Source: Desulfuromonadales bacterium
Lineage (GTDB): Bacteria > Desulfobacterota > Desulfuromonadia > Desulfuromonadales > UBA2197
DNA length: 54,050 nucleotides
Direction: 5' to 3'
NCBI GenBank assembly: GCA_014859605.1
Contig: JACUTW010000006.1
Span: 1 to 54,050, forward strand
The position numbers were made by a program, and so were the translations under genes. The notes under the pieces are model-generated. The model was given only the letters and a program-made list of their open reading frames with translations, searched no databases and was not told the origin of the DNA. Shown here one piece after another: positions 41,641-49,245 of the stretch (position 1 is the stretch's first letter; the number at the start of each line of letters is the position of its first letter).

Positions 41641-43107
41641 ATGTCTAGTAAGAAAAATATGATAAAAAAAGATGATTACGACCGCCACGAAAAGCGCCTG
41701 ATCAATGAAATTTATGAGTTACTCGTAACCCATTACGGGGGCGCACTCAGCGAGGACGAGCTTGATAACGCTCTGGATCAATTGCAAAAGGCCATTTCTT
41801 TAGCGCGAGCCTCCCATTTTGGGCAACTCCGCAAATCAGGCGAACCGTATTTTATCCATCCGATTCGGGTTGCTCATCTTGCGGCCCGCCACTGGATGGA
41901 TTTCTCTTCGATTATGGCGGCGATTCTGCATGATGTTGTCGAAGACACCCCCGTCTCGATCAAAGAGATTGAAGATCAATTCGGCTGTGATGTGGCGTTG
42001 CTTGTCGACGGTTTGACCAAGGCGGAAAATCCGGATTTGAGTCGTGAAGACCTCAAGGCCGAGACCTATCGTAAACAGTTACTGACAGCGATCCGGGATG
42101 TGCGGGTCTTGTGTCTCAAGGTTTGGGATCGCACCGATAACCTGCAAACGATTGGCGCGCTGCGTCCGGAAAAACAGTCGCTGATTGCCGAAGAGACCCG
42201 CATGATCTATGTCCCTCTCGCCCGGCATCTCGGCATGGGACGGGCGGCCTCAGAACTCGAAGCCCTCTCCTTATCGGTCCTTTATCCCCGTCGGGCGCGG
42301 CGCTACCGCGAAACTGTCCGCACCCTGCAAGCGAATGTCGACCCTTATCTGCGCAAAATCAGAGGAGAAATTCAACACTCCTTCGATCATTCCAAACTTC
42401 CTGTCATTGTGCGAGATCGTTGGCGCCCTTTTTCAATTGTCGCCGCGCATGACGCACAACGTGGGCTTTCATCACTTTATACCCTTGAAATACAAGTCGA
42501 CCGGACCCGCGATGCCTATATTGCTTTAGGCTTGCTGCACGGAATTTTTTCACCAATTCCCGGTAAATTACGCGATCATCTGCGCACCCCCTCCCAGTTT
42601 GGCTATCAGGCGTTAAAAACGACAGTGCAGGCCGGGGAAAATCGCATTCGCGTTGAAATTTCGACCCGCAAGCTAGCGCGTTTTAATCTCGCCGGGGTTC
42701 TGGCGCCCGGTTTTGAGTTTCACAAGGAGAACTTCTCTTCCTTAATGCAATCGCTGCTGGACGGGGAATCGGCGATCGATACCGATAGCCTGCGCCTGGC
42801 CTCGGCGGCCATTCAGGTCTACACGCCGCGCGGTGAACGCCGGACCTTGCCGGAAGGGAGCAGTGCACTCGATTTTGCTTTTGAGATTCACGAAGAACTC
42901 GGACTGCACGCTCTGCGCGCCAAGGTTAATGGTCAAACCCGACTGCTGAAATCACGCTTGATGGACGGGGATCAGGTCGCGATTGAACAGGCGGCAACTC
43001 CGCAGATTCTGCCAAAATGTCTGGAGTGGGCGGTGACACCGAAATCGCGCAACGCGATCCGTAAATACCTTCGCTCTGTGCTTCGTGAGAGTTCGGTTGC
43101 TGAATGA
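41641..43107 (+). CDS. RelA/SpoT homologue with intact HD domain and degenerate synthetase domain
   Basis: This 488-aa protein has an HD hydrolase domain with H73 (GEPYFIHPIRVAHLA), H97-D98 and E101-D102 (AILHDVVEDT) and D163 (KVWDRTDNLQT, where HN is DN). The synthetase region (255-345) has lost its hallmarks: the GRxKxxxSI block reads VRDRWRPFSIVAAH, the DLxAxR Asp is missing (LYTLEIQV) and GRFKDYIAxPK reads GKLRDHLRTPS. A TGS domain (IQVYTPRGERRTLPEGSS) follows, but the C-terminal ACT region is absent. Likely a ppGpp hydrolase or pseudo-enzyme, not a synthetase. Its stop overlaps the deacetylase start. Confidence 0.85.
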   Translation: MSSKKNMIKKDDYDRHEKRLINEIYELLVTHYGGALSEDELDNALDQLQKAISLARASHFGQLRKSGEPYFIHPIRVAHLAARHWMDFSSIMAAILHDVVEDTPVSIKEIEDQFGCDVALLVDGLTKAENPDLSREDLKAETYRKQLLTAIRDVRVLCLKVWDRTDNLQTIGALRPEKQSLIAEETRMIYVPLARHLGMGRAASELEALSLSVLYPRRARRYRETVRTLQANVDPYLRKIRGEIQHSFDHSKLPVIVRDRWRPFSIVAAHDAQRGLSSLYTLEIQVDRTRDAYIALGLLHGIFSPIPGKLRDHLRTPSQFGYQALKTTVQAGENRIRVEISTRKLARFNLAGVLAPGFEFHKENFSSLMQSLLDGESAIDTDSLRLASAAIQVYTPRGERRTLPEGSSALDFAFEIHEELGLHALRAKVNGQTRLLKSRLMDGDQVAIEQAATPQILPKCLEWAVTPKSRNAIRKYLRSVLRESSVAE

Positions 43108-44168
43108 AGAAAGTATCTGTAGCTCTCCGGATTTCGTTAACAATATTCTTCACCCTCCTGCTCTTTGTCCCGCCGGTTCTTGCTGCCGATCATTTTCACG
43201 TCTTCATCTATCATCGCTTCGGTGACGCTCGTTACCCCAGCACCAATATTTCCTTAGCAGCTTTTGCGGCACAAATGCGTTATCTGCATGATCACGGCTA
43301 TCAGGTGATGCGGGCCGGCGAGGCCATTGCCCTTTGGCGCGCGAAGAAATCACTCCCGCCGAAAGCGGTCGTCCTGACCGTCGATGATGCTTACACGAGC
43401 TTCAAGACCGGGGCGATGCCGATTTTGCGCCAGTATAATTTCCCGGTCACGCTCTTTGTCAATACGGATAGTGTCGGTCGTAAAGATAGTCTGGACTGGA
43501 ACGAGTTGCGGGAATTGGCAAAAGAGGGGGTTGAGATCGGTAACCACACGGCGACCCATGATTCCCTGACCGCACAACGGACAAATGAAAGTATTGCCAG
43601 TTACCGGCAGCGGCTGCATCGGGATATTGATCGGGCGCAGCAGGCCATAATTCGCGAGCTCGGTTTGACCCCACAGCTTTTTGCCTACCCCTATGGCGAA
43701 TATTCAAGCCTGACCCGGGAGGTTGTTGAAGAGTACGGGTTTGTCGCCGCTTTTGCGCAGCATTCCGGAGTCATTGGCAAGGATGATCCGCCCTTTGCTT
43801 TAGCGCGGACCCCTTTGACCGGATCTTATGCGACCCTGAATCAGATGCAGCAAAAGCTGGCGTTGCGCCCTCTGCCGGTCGAGATCATCGCTCCCGCCGA
43901 TACGCTGCTTGGCCGGGAGAATCCGCCGACCCTGATCCTGGAAGTCCTCGATCCACAACTCGATCTCAATACTCTGCGTCTCTTTGTCAATGGTCAACCG
44001 GGAGGGATGGTGCAGCGTGACGCGCAACATGCACGGCGAATTATCGTACGCGGCAGCAAGCCCTTAGGGGAAGGGCGGAGTCGCTACATTCTGACTGCAC
44101 CCGGTCGGGAAGCAGGGACTTTTTATGCTTACACTCAGTTTTGGCTAAGCAGATCGTCGCGGCCATAA
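43104..44168 (+). CDS. Secreted polysaccharide deacetylase (NodB domain)
   Basis: This 354-aa protein has a signal peptide (residues 1-27, ending VLAAD) and a NodB domain: VFIYHRFGD, VVLTVDDAYTSFKTG (motif TxDD), NHTATHDS (HxxxH zinc ligands) and FAYPYGEYS. The C-terminal 100 residues form an extra beta domain (LEVLDPQLDLNTLRLFVNG). It removes acyl groups from peptidoglycan or exopolysaccharide. ATGA-type coupling to the RelA/SpoT homologue is unusual. It overlaps the convergent Bax-like gene by 34 bases. Confidence 0.9.
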   Translation: MKKVSVALRISLTIFFTLLLFVPPVLAADHFHVFIYHRFGDARYPSTNISLAAFAAQMRYLHDHGYQVMRAGEAIALWRAKKSLPPKAVVLTVDDAYTSFKTGAMPILRQYNFPVTLFVNTDSVGRKDSLDWNELRELAKEGVEIGNHTATHDSLTAQRTNESIASYRQRLHRDIDRAQQAIIRELGLTPQLFAYPYGEYSSLTREVVEEYGFVAAFAQHSGVIGKDDPPFALARTPLTGSYATLNQMQQKLALRPLPVEIIAPADTLLGRENPPTLILEVLDPQLDLNTLRLFVNGQPGGMVQRDAQHARRIIVRGSKPLGEGRSRYILTAPGREAGTFYAYTQFWLSRSSRP

Positions 44169-45178
44169 AATTGTCTGGACGCTTTTGTCATGGGATTTTC
44201 AACAGGCTGGGAAGGGGGTATTACTTCACGGCGCAGACTGAGATTGGCGGTATGTTTCGGTAAATTATTGGCGCGAATAATCGTGCGGATGTCATCGACA
44301 TACGCTTCTTTGCGAGTCGAATATAACTCCAATCCTCTTGCTAGCTCCATTCCCCGGACAACTTCACCGCGCAATTGCAGTTCCCGTCGAATTTGCCGTA
44401 ACTCCTGATAAGCTGGATGCGTATTGAGATTGTTGATATAGGCGCGCAGTGAATCGAGCAGCGTCGGGAAGACACGGGCCCGGTGCCTGGCGCCCTGCTC
44501 ACGGTTCAGGGGCATAATCCCGTCGGTGTCGTTAAAGGTCATTTCGCCAAAGAGGTTGTTTCCGAGGCGTGCAAAACGTGAAGTCCCATAGGCAGATTCA
44601 CTGGCGGCCTGTGCCAGGGCCAGGGAAGGGGGGATCTTGTCGAGTCGATTCAGGAGTAAGAGGCGGGCCTGGCGATCGGTTAAGGGGTCGTTTTTTACTT
44701 TATAATGATGTGCAGCAGCAGCAATCTGATCTAATTCTGCACGGTTGAGGGTTTCATTGCGATCATGGCGGGAAAAGAGTTCAAGCAATGCGTTGCGTTC
44801 GACGGTAATCTCTTCATTGACGAGAAGGATCATCGGCAACAGGGTGAGAAAGAAAATCTTTTTACGCTCTGAACCGGCTGCTAACCCATAAAAGTCGTCT
44901 GGGAATTTTTCGACAATCAGCGGCGGGACGCCTTGCTTGAGGGTGTTCCAACTGTAATTCTTCTCAAGAAAATAGTCGTAGAGGTCATGGCGGGATTGTG
45001 GAGAAATTACTTCAAAGTGAAGCTGCGAATCGAACGCTGTATAGGTCGCGTTATCGGCAGACGAGGATTGTTTTTGATAGTTCTGGCACCCGGCTAAGCC
45101 CATAAGGAAAGGGAGCAAGGCGAATATGACAACGGCTCTATAGAATAGCATCATAAAAAAAATAAAATCCGCTTTCAT
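44135..45178 (-). CDS. Bax-like glucosaminidase lipoprotein
   Basis: This protein of about 347 aa begins with a lipoprotein signal ending LMGLAGC (lipid-anchored C31 from this start). The C-terminal glucosaminidase domain matches E. coli Bax/FlgJ-type hydrolases: PPSLALAQAASESAYGTSRF with catalytic Glu, ARLGNNLFGEMTF, RVFPTLLDSLRAYINNLNT and LELYSTRKEAYVDDI. It would cut glycan strands of peptidoglycan. The start is uncertain (ATG 45178 or 45154; the frame opens with TTG at 45220). Pairing with the convergent deacetylase suggests a cell-wall theme. Confidence 0.87.
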   Translation of the reverse strand: MKADFIFFMMLFYRAVVIFALLPFLMGLAGCQNYQKQSSSADNATYTAFDSQLHFEVISPQSRHDLYDYFLEKNYSWNTLKQGVPPLIVEKFPDDFYGLAAGSERKKIFFLTLLPMILLVNEEITVERNALLELFSRHDRNETLNRAELDQIAAAAHHYKVKNDPLTDRQARLLLLNRLDKIPPSLALAQAASESAYGTSRFARLGNNLFGEMTFNDTDGIMPLNREQGARHRARVFPTLLDSLRAYINNLNTHPAYQELRQIRRELQLRGEVVRGMELARGLELYSTRKEAYVDDIRTIIRANNLPKHTANLSLRREVIPPSQPVENPMTKASRQFYGRDDLLSQN

Positions 45179-45305
45179 GCGGATATTTAATTGTATATCA
45201 TGGTTTCCCTCGAAAAGCAAGAAATGTACATATTTTTACGGTAACAGTTAGATATTGTGGTATTTTTTTACAAGGATGCAGCTTCGAATGGACGTTGAAA
45301 GTCTC

Positions 45306-45332
45306 TTGATTATTTTTAGCTGGATCTATAAT
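45306..45332 (+). promoter_or_regulatory. Possible promoter of the sugar-epimerase genes
   Basis: A perfect TATAAT (45327-45332) is preceded by TTGATT (45306-45311) at 15 bases, shorter than ideal. The leader to the start at 45423 is about 85 bases. Confidence 0.35.
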
Positions 45333-45422
45333 TTATACAGCGCGTTTTAATATGGGTGCTACGGAGTTGTAGCTGGATTTTAAGTTGGCAGCGTTTGATC
45401 TCTTTCCTGGAAAGATACGAAT

Positions 45423-46433
45423 ATGAAAAAAATTCTCGTCACCGGCGCGGCCGGGTTCATCGGTTATCACACCTGCGTCAAGTTGCTTGCATCCGGCTAT
45501 GAGGTCGTTGGCATTGATAACCTGAATGACTATTATGATGTGAGTCTGAAGGAAGCACGCCTTGCCCGACTGCAAGGGACGCGGAACTTTTCATTTGTCC
45601 GTCTTGATCTTGCCGATCGAGCCGGGATCGAAGGGCTCTTCTTGTCACAGAAATTCGACACTGTCATTCATCTCGCGGCCCAGGCCGGGGTTCGCTACTC
45701 CATTCAGAATCCGCACGCTTATATTGACTCAAATCTGGTCGGTTTTATCAATATCCTCGAAGGCTGTCGACATCATCAGGTGCAGCACTTGACCTATGCG
45801 TCCTCCAGCTCGGTCTATGGCGCCAACACAAACCTCCCTTTTTCCATCCATGACAATGTCGATCATCCTCTCTCCCTCTATGCGGCAACGAAAAAAGCCA
45901 ATGAGTTGATGGCTCATACTTATTCGAATCTGTATGGATTGCCGACGACTGGTTTACGCTTTTTTACGGTTTACGGTCCCTGGGGCCGGCCGGATATGGC
46001 CCTCTTCCTCTTTACCGATGCCATTATCAAGGGGCGTCCCATCGATGTCTTTAACCATGGCCAGATGCAGCGCGATTTCACTTATATCGATGACATCGTA
46101 GAAGGGGTCGTCCGGGTTGCCGCTCGTCCGGCGCAGTCTAATCCTCACTGGAGCGGAGCAACTCCCGACTCCGGGTCGAGTTTTGCGCCCTGGCGAGTCT
46201 ACAATATCGGCAATCACTCGCCGGTTGAGCTTCTCCACTTTATCCGGACGATTGAGGAAAAACTGGGGCGTAAGGCGCAGCTCAATCTCCTGCCGCTGCA
46301 ACCAGGCGATGTGCCGGCGACCTGTGCCGATGTCGCCGATTTGATGCGGGATGTCGATTTTAAGCCGGCGACTCCAATCGAAGTTGGCATCAGCCGCTTT
46401 ATCGATTGGTATCGCGAATATTATCACTGCTAA
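45423..46433 (+). CDS. UDP-glucuronate 4-epimerase-like NAD-dependent epimerase
   Basis: This 336-aa short-chain dehydrogenase/reductase has [20 protein letters not shown] (NAD site), [21 protein letters not shown], the catalytic YAATKKANE (YxxxK) and [17 protein letters not shown], which together fit the UDP-glucuronate to UDP-galacturonate epimerase (Cap1J/LspL) group. The product feeds capsule or LPS. The galE homologue follows 22 bases later, so both are likely co-transcribed. Confidence 0.92.
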   Translation: MKKILVTGAAGFIGYHTCVKLLASGYEVVGIDNLNDYYDVSLKEARLARLQGTRNFSFVRLDLADRAGIEGLFLSQKFDTVIHLAAQAGVRYSIQNPHAYIDSNLVGFINILEGCRHHQVQHLTYASSSSVYGANTNLPFSIHDNVDHPLSLYAATKKANELMAHTYSNLYGLPTTGLRFFTVYGPWGRPDMALFLFTDAIIKGRPIDVFNHGQMQRDFTYIDDIVEGVVRVAARPAQSNPHWSGATPDSGSSFAPWRVYNIGNHSPVELLHFIRTIEEKLGRKAQLNLLPLQPGDVPATCADVADLMRDVDFKPATPIEVGISRFIDWYREYYHC

Positions 46434-46455
46434 GTACGCCAGCCAGGGAGATTTT

Positions 46456-47451
46456 ATGGCAAAATTATTGGTGACCGGCGGCGCCGGCTATATTGGCAGT
46501 CATGTTCTCAAGCAGTTAAGGGCAGCCGGACATGAGGTGTTGGTCTATGACAACCTCTCAACCGGACACCGCCACGCCCTGCTCGGAGCACCGTTGATTG
46601 TCGGCGACCTTGCCGACCGGGCGTTATTGTCGCAGGTTCTGGCGCAGGGGGATTTTGCCGCCGTTCTGCACTTTGCCGCGCATATTATCGTGCCGGAGTC
46701 GGTGAGCCATCCCTTGAAGTATTATGGCAACAACACCCGAAATACCCTGCAACTCCTTGAACTCTGTCATGAGTTTGGCATCGAGCGATTCATCTTCAGT
46801 TCCACTGCCGCGGTCTATGGCATCCCTGAGACCGGTCAGGTGAATGAGGAATCGCCGCTGCTGCCGATTAATCCTTATGGCGCCTCCAAAATGATGAGTG
46901 AGCGGATGTTGATCGATCTCAGTTCTGTATCGGCATTGCGGCATGTCATTCTGCGCTATTTCAATGTCGCCGGCGCTGATCTGCAAGGGGAAATCGGCCA
47001 GGAAACCCCCGAAGCCACCCATCTGATCAAGGTCGCTTGTCAGGCGGCGATCGGCATGCGGCCGGGGATGAAGGTCTTTGGCGATGATTATGCCACTGCG
47101 GATGGCACCTGCATTCGCGATTATATTCATATCGATGATCTTGCCCGGGCGCATGTCGCAGCCCTGAATTACCTTTTAGCAGGGGGCCCGTCAGAGATCT
47201 TTAATTGTGGTTATGGTCACGGTTCCAGTGTCACCGAGGTCGTCAAGGCAGTAAAATCCCTTTCCGGCGTTGATTTCCCGGTCGAAATGAGCGGACGACG
47301 CGCCGGTGATCCGCCGATGCTGATCGCGGCTAATGATAAAATCAAAAAAGTTCTTGGTTGGCAGCCGAAAAATGACGATCTTGAGTTGATTGTCTCCAGC
47401 GCATTACACTGGGAAAAGGTCTGCGCCGCCAGGGAGATTAATTTAAAATAA
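46456..47451 (+). CDS. galE: UDP-glucose 4-epimerase
   Basis: This 331-aa enzyme interconverts UDP-glucose and UDP-galactose. It has VTGGAGYIGSHVLKQLRAAG, VYDNLSTGHRHAL, HFAAHIIVPESV, FSSTAAVYG, NPYGASKMMSE (YxxxK) and LRYFNVAGAD, all GalE signatures. The frame opens at 46351 inside the upstream gene; ATG 46456 is the true start. It is paired with the UDP-glucuronate epimerase for nucleotide-sugar supply. Confidence 0.94.
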   Translation: MAKLLVTGGAGYIGSHVLKQLRAAGHEVLVYDNLSTGHRHALLGAPLIVGDLADRALLSQVLAQGDFAAVLHFAAHIIVPESVSHPLKYYGNNTRNTLQLLELCHEFGIERFIFSSTAAVYGIPETGQVNEESPLLPINPYGASKMMSERMLIDLSSVSALRHVILRYFNVAGADLQGEIGQETPEATHLIKVACQAAIGMRPGMKVFGDDYATADGTCIRDYIHIDDLARAHVAALNYLLAGGPSEIFNCGYGHGSSVTEVVKAVKSLSGVDFPVEMSGRRAGDPPMLIAANDKIKKVLGWQPKNDDLELIVSSALHWEKVCAAREINLK

Positions 47452-47463
47452 TCCGCCGATTCA

Positions 47464-47491
47464 TTGACGAGACTTAAATCCCTGTTACTTT
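47464..47491 (+). promoter_or_regulatory. Possible promoter of the response-regulator gene
   Basis: TTGACG (47464-47469) and TACTTT (47486-47491) are separated by 16 bases, 13 bases after the galE stop. Confidence 0.3.
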
Positions 47492-47536
47492 TTATCCGAA
47501 TGATTTTATTGTCTGGACATGAAAGCAGGGGCTATT

Positions 47537-47932
47537 GTGACGAATGAGCGCAAGACTGTTTTGATTGTTGATGATGAAGAGAATGCCCGGATCGGCCTCT
47601 CTTATTTTCTTTCTCAGGAAGGATACGATGTCGAGACGGCCTGTGATGGCGCAGAGGCTTTAGAGGTTTTGCGGGAGCATCCCCATACCTCTTTGATTAT
47701 CAGTGATATCAATATGCCGGGGATGAACGGGATGAGTCTGCTACGGGAAGTCAATCGCCACCACCCCGAAACAGCGATTATCATGGTGACGGCTTACGGT
47801 GAAGTTGAGTCCTATATTGATGCCATGAATCTCGGTGCCTTTGAGTATCTGCATAAACCGGTTCGCACCGAAGAGCTCAAGCTTGCCATGCGAAAAGTCC
47901 TTGCGAAAAACGCTAGTCAAAAAAACCATTAA
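47537..47932 (+). CDS. Single-domain response regulator
   Basis: This 131-aa protein is a lone receiver domain: LIVDDEENARIGLSYFL, phospho-acceptor Asp in SDINMPGMNG, MVTAYGE and the conserved Lys in LHKPVRTEEL. There is no output domain. An upstream ATG (47519) is in frame but lacks a ribosome site; the GTG at 47537 has AGGGG five bases ahead and is preferred. The universal stress protein gene follows 18 bases later. The partner kinase is unknown. Confidence 0.88.
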   Translation: MTNERKTVLIVDDEENARIGLSYFLSQEGYDVETACDGAEALEVLREHPHTSLIISDINMPGMNGMSLLREVNRHHPETAIIMVTAYGEVESYIDAMNLGAFEYLHKPVRTEELKLAMRKVLAKNASQKNH

Positions 47933-47950
47933 ACAATGAGAGGTAAAGCT

Positions 47951-48397
47951 ATGAAAGCGATTAAAACGATTCTCTTTGCCACCGACTTTTCCGAGTCTTC
48001 AAACGAAGCATTCTCTTATGCTCTCTCCTTCGCCCGAAGTTTTAATGCTCGCCTTTTTTTATTGCATGTCATCAGTGAGCCCGTCGATATGCGAGGGTTT
48101 TATGTGCCGCATATCTCTTTTGATTCCCTTGAAACTGAAATTATTGCCAGTGCCAAAAAAATGTTGAGTGATTTTTGCGCAGCGCATTTAAAGGCGACGG
48201 ACAATTTTGCTAGTGACGTTGTCTCGGGTGTTCCCTTTGAAAAAATTATCGCGGCTGCAGAGCAAGAACACGCTGATCTGATTGTTGTCGGGACGCATGG
48301 CCGCGGTGGCCTTGATCATCTGCTCTTTGGCAGCAATGCTGAAAAGATCGTCAGAAAGTCACCGGTGCCGGTCTTGACAGTCAGAAAAAACGACTGA
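47951..48397 (+). CDS. Universal stress protein, UspA family
   Basis: This 148-aa protein has IKTILFATDFSESSNEAFSY and the ATP-binding GTHGRGGLDHLLFGSNAEKI (G-2x-G-9x-G-S), ending SPVPVLTVRK. The frame opens at 47936; ATG 47951 follows GAGAGG. Co-transcribed with the stand-alone response regulator, it probably acts in starvation or oxidative stress adaptation. Confidence 0.93.
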   Translation: MKAIKTILFATDFSESSNEAFSYALSFARSFNARLFLLHVISEPVDMRGFYVPHISFDSLETEIIASAKKMLSDFCAAHLKATDNFASDVVSGVPFEKIIAAAEQEHADLIVVGTHGRGGLDHLLFGSNAEKIVRKSPVPVLTVRKND

Positions 48398-48424
48398 CCT
48401 AAAACAGGGAAGCTGAAAAACGTC

Positions 48425-48453
48425 TTGACGAAGGGACCCGCTGTGTTTATTAT
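48425..48453 (+). promoter_or_regulatory. Strong sigma70-like promoter of greA
   Basis: TTGACG (48425-48430) and TATTAT (48448-48453) are separated by 17 bases. Transcription should start near 48460, giving an 88-base leader that contains the hairpin at 48494-48514. Confidence 0.6.
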
Positions 48454-48493
48454 CACCGCGGCTAAATCACTCCAGATGATTTAACGATTAGAC

Positions 48494-48520
48494 CGGGCGG
48501 GTTCTCCCCGCCCGTATATT
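48494..48520 (+). terminator. Intrinsic-terminator-like hairpin in the greA leader
   Basis: CGGGCGGG (48494-48501) pairs with CCCGCCCG (48507-48514) around TTCTC, then TATATTTT. It lies after the greA promoter and before its ribosome site, so it would attenuate greA; it could equally end readthrough from the usp gene. Confidence 0.6.
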
Positions 48521-48547
48521 TTCCAGCGTGTGAGGATTTTTAATTTC

Positions 48548-49024
48548 ATGTCCCATTCCATCCCTATGACCCCTGGTGGTTATCAAATCCTTCAAGAAGA
48601 ATTAAAACGTTTGGTACGTTTTGAAAGACAGGCCGTCGTTCAGGCAATCGCTGAAGCCCGTAGTCATGGCGACCTGTCCGAGAATGCTGAATATGAAGCA
48701 GCAAAAGACCGTCAGGCCTTTATCGAGGGGCGCATCAAAGAACTCAATGATAAAATTGCCCGGGCTCAGGTCATCAATCCCGCGGATCTGGCTGGCAATA
48801 AAGTCGTCTTCGGTGCAACTGTCACCCTCTTTGATCCGGACACCGGTGCTGAAGTCACCTACCAGATCGTCGGTGAAGATGAGGCGGATATCAAAAACGG
48901 CAAGATTTCCGTAACCTCACCGGTGGGCAAGGCTCTGATCGGTCATCTTCTGGACGAGGAAGTTCGCATCAAGGTTCCCTCCGGGATCAAGATTTTCGAA
49001 ATTACCAATATCCGTTTTGAATAA
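48548..49024 (+). CDS. greA: Transcription elongation factor GreA
   Basis: This 158-aa protein rescues backtracked RNA polymerase. It has the N-terminal coiled coil (SIPMTPGGYQILQEELKRL, HGDLSENAEYEAAKDRQAFI with the tip acidic residues) and the C-terminal FKBP-like domain (GATVTLFDPDTGAEVTYQIV, ISVTSPVGKALIGH). The frame opens with GTG at 48530, but ATG 48548 after GAGGA gives the canonical length. Confidence 0.96.
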   Translation: MSHSIPMTPGGYQILQEELKRLVRFERQAVVQAIAEARSHGDLSENAEYEAAKDRQAFIEGRIKELNDKIARAQVINPADLAGNKVVFGATVTLFDPDTGAEVTYQIVGEDEADIKNGKISVTSPVGKALIGHLLDEEVRIKVPSGIKIFEITNIRFE

Positions 49025-49032
49025 GTGAGGTC

Positions 49033-49233
49033 ATGCTCGTGCCGATTCTTGATAAAAAGACCAATGTCGCGAAAATGTTGCAGGAATATCCGCAGACGGC
49101 TGCGGTTTTAAAGAAATACCGACTCGGTTGTATCGGTTGTTACGGCATAAAACATGAAACCATCGAGCGTGGCGCCCTTGCTCACGGCATCGATCTTAAC
49201 GCGTTGCTGCATGATTTGAACGCTGCACTTTAA
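49033..49233 (+). CDS. DUF1858-domain small protein
   Basis: This 66-aa protein has KKTNVAKMLQEYPQTAAVL and KYRLGCIGCYGIKHETIERG, the DUF1858 pattern with a CxxC that may bind a metal or Fe-S centre. Such proteins are common in anaerobes, alone or fused to Fe-S proteins; function unknown. It sits between greA and recG on the same strand with short gaps, and GTGAGG precedes its ATG. Confidence 0.83.
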   Translation: MLVPILDKKTNVAKMLQEYPQTAAVLKKYRLGCIGCYGIKHETIERGALAHGIDLNALLHDLNAAL

Positions 49234-49245
49234 GTGGGGGGCAGG

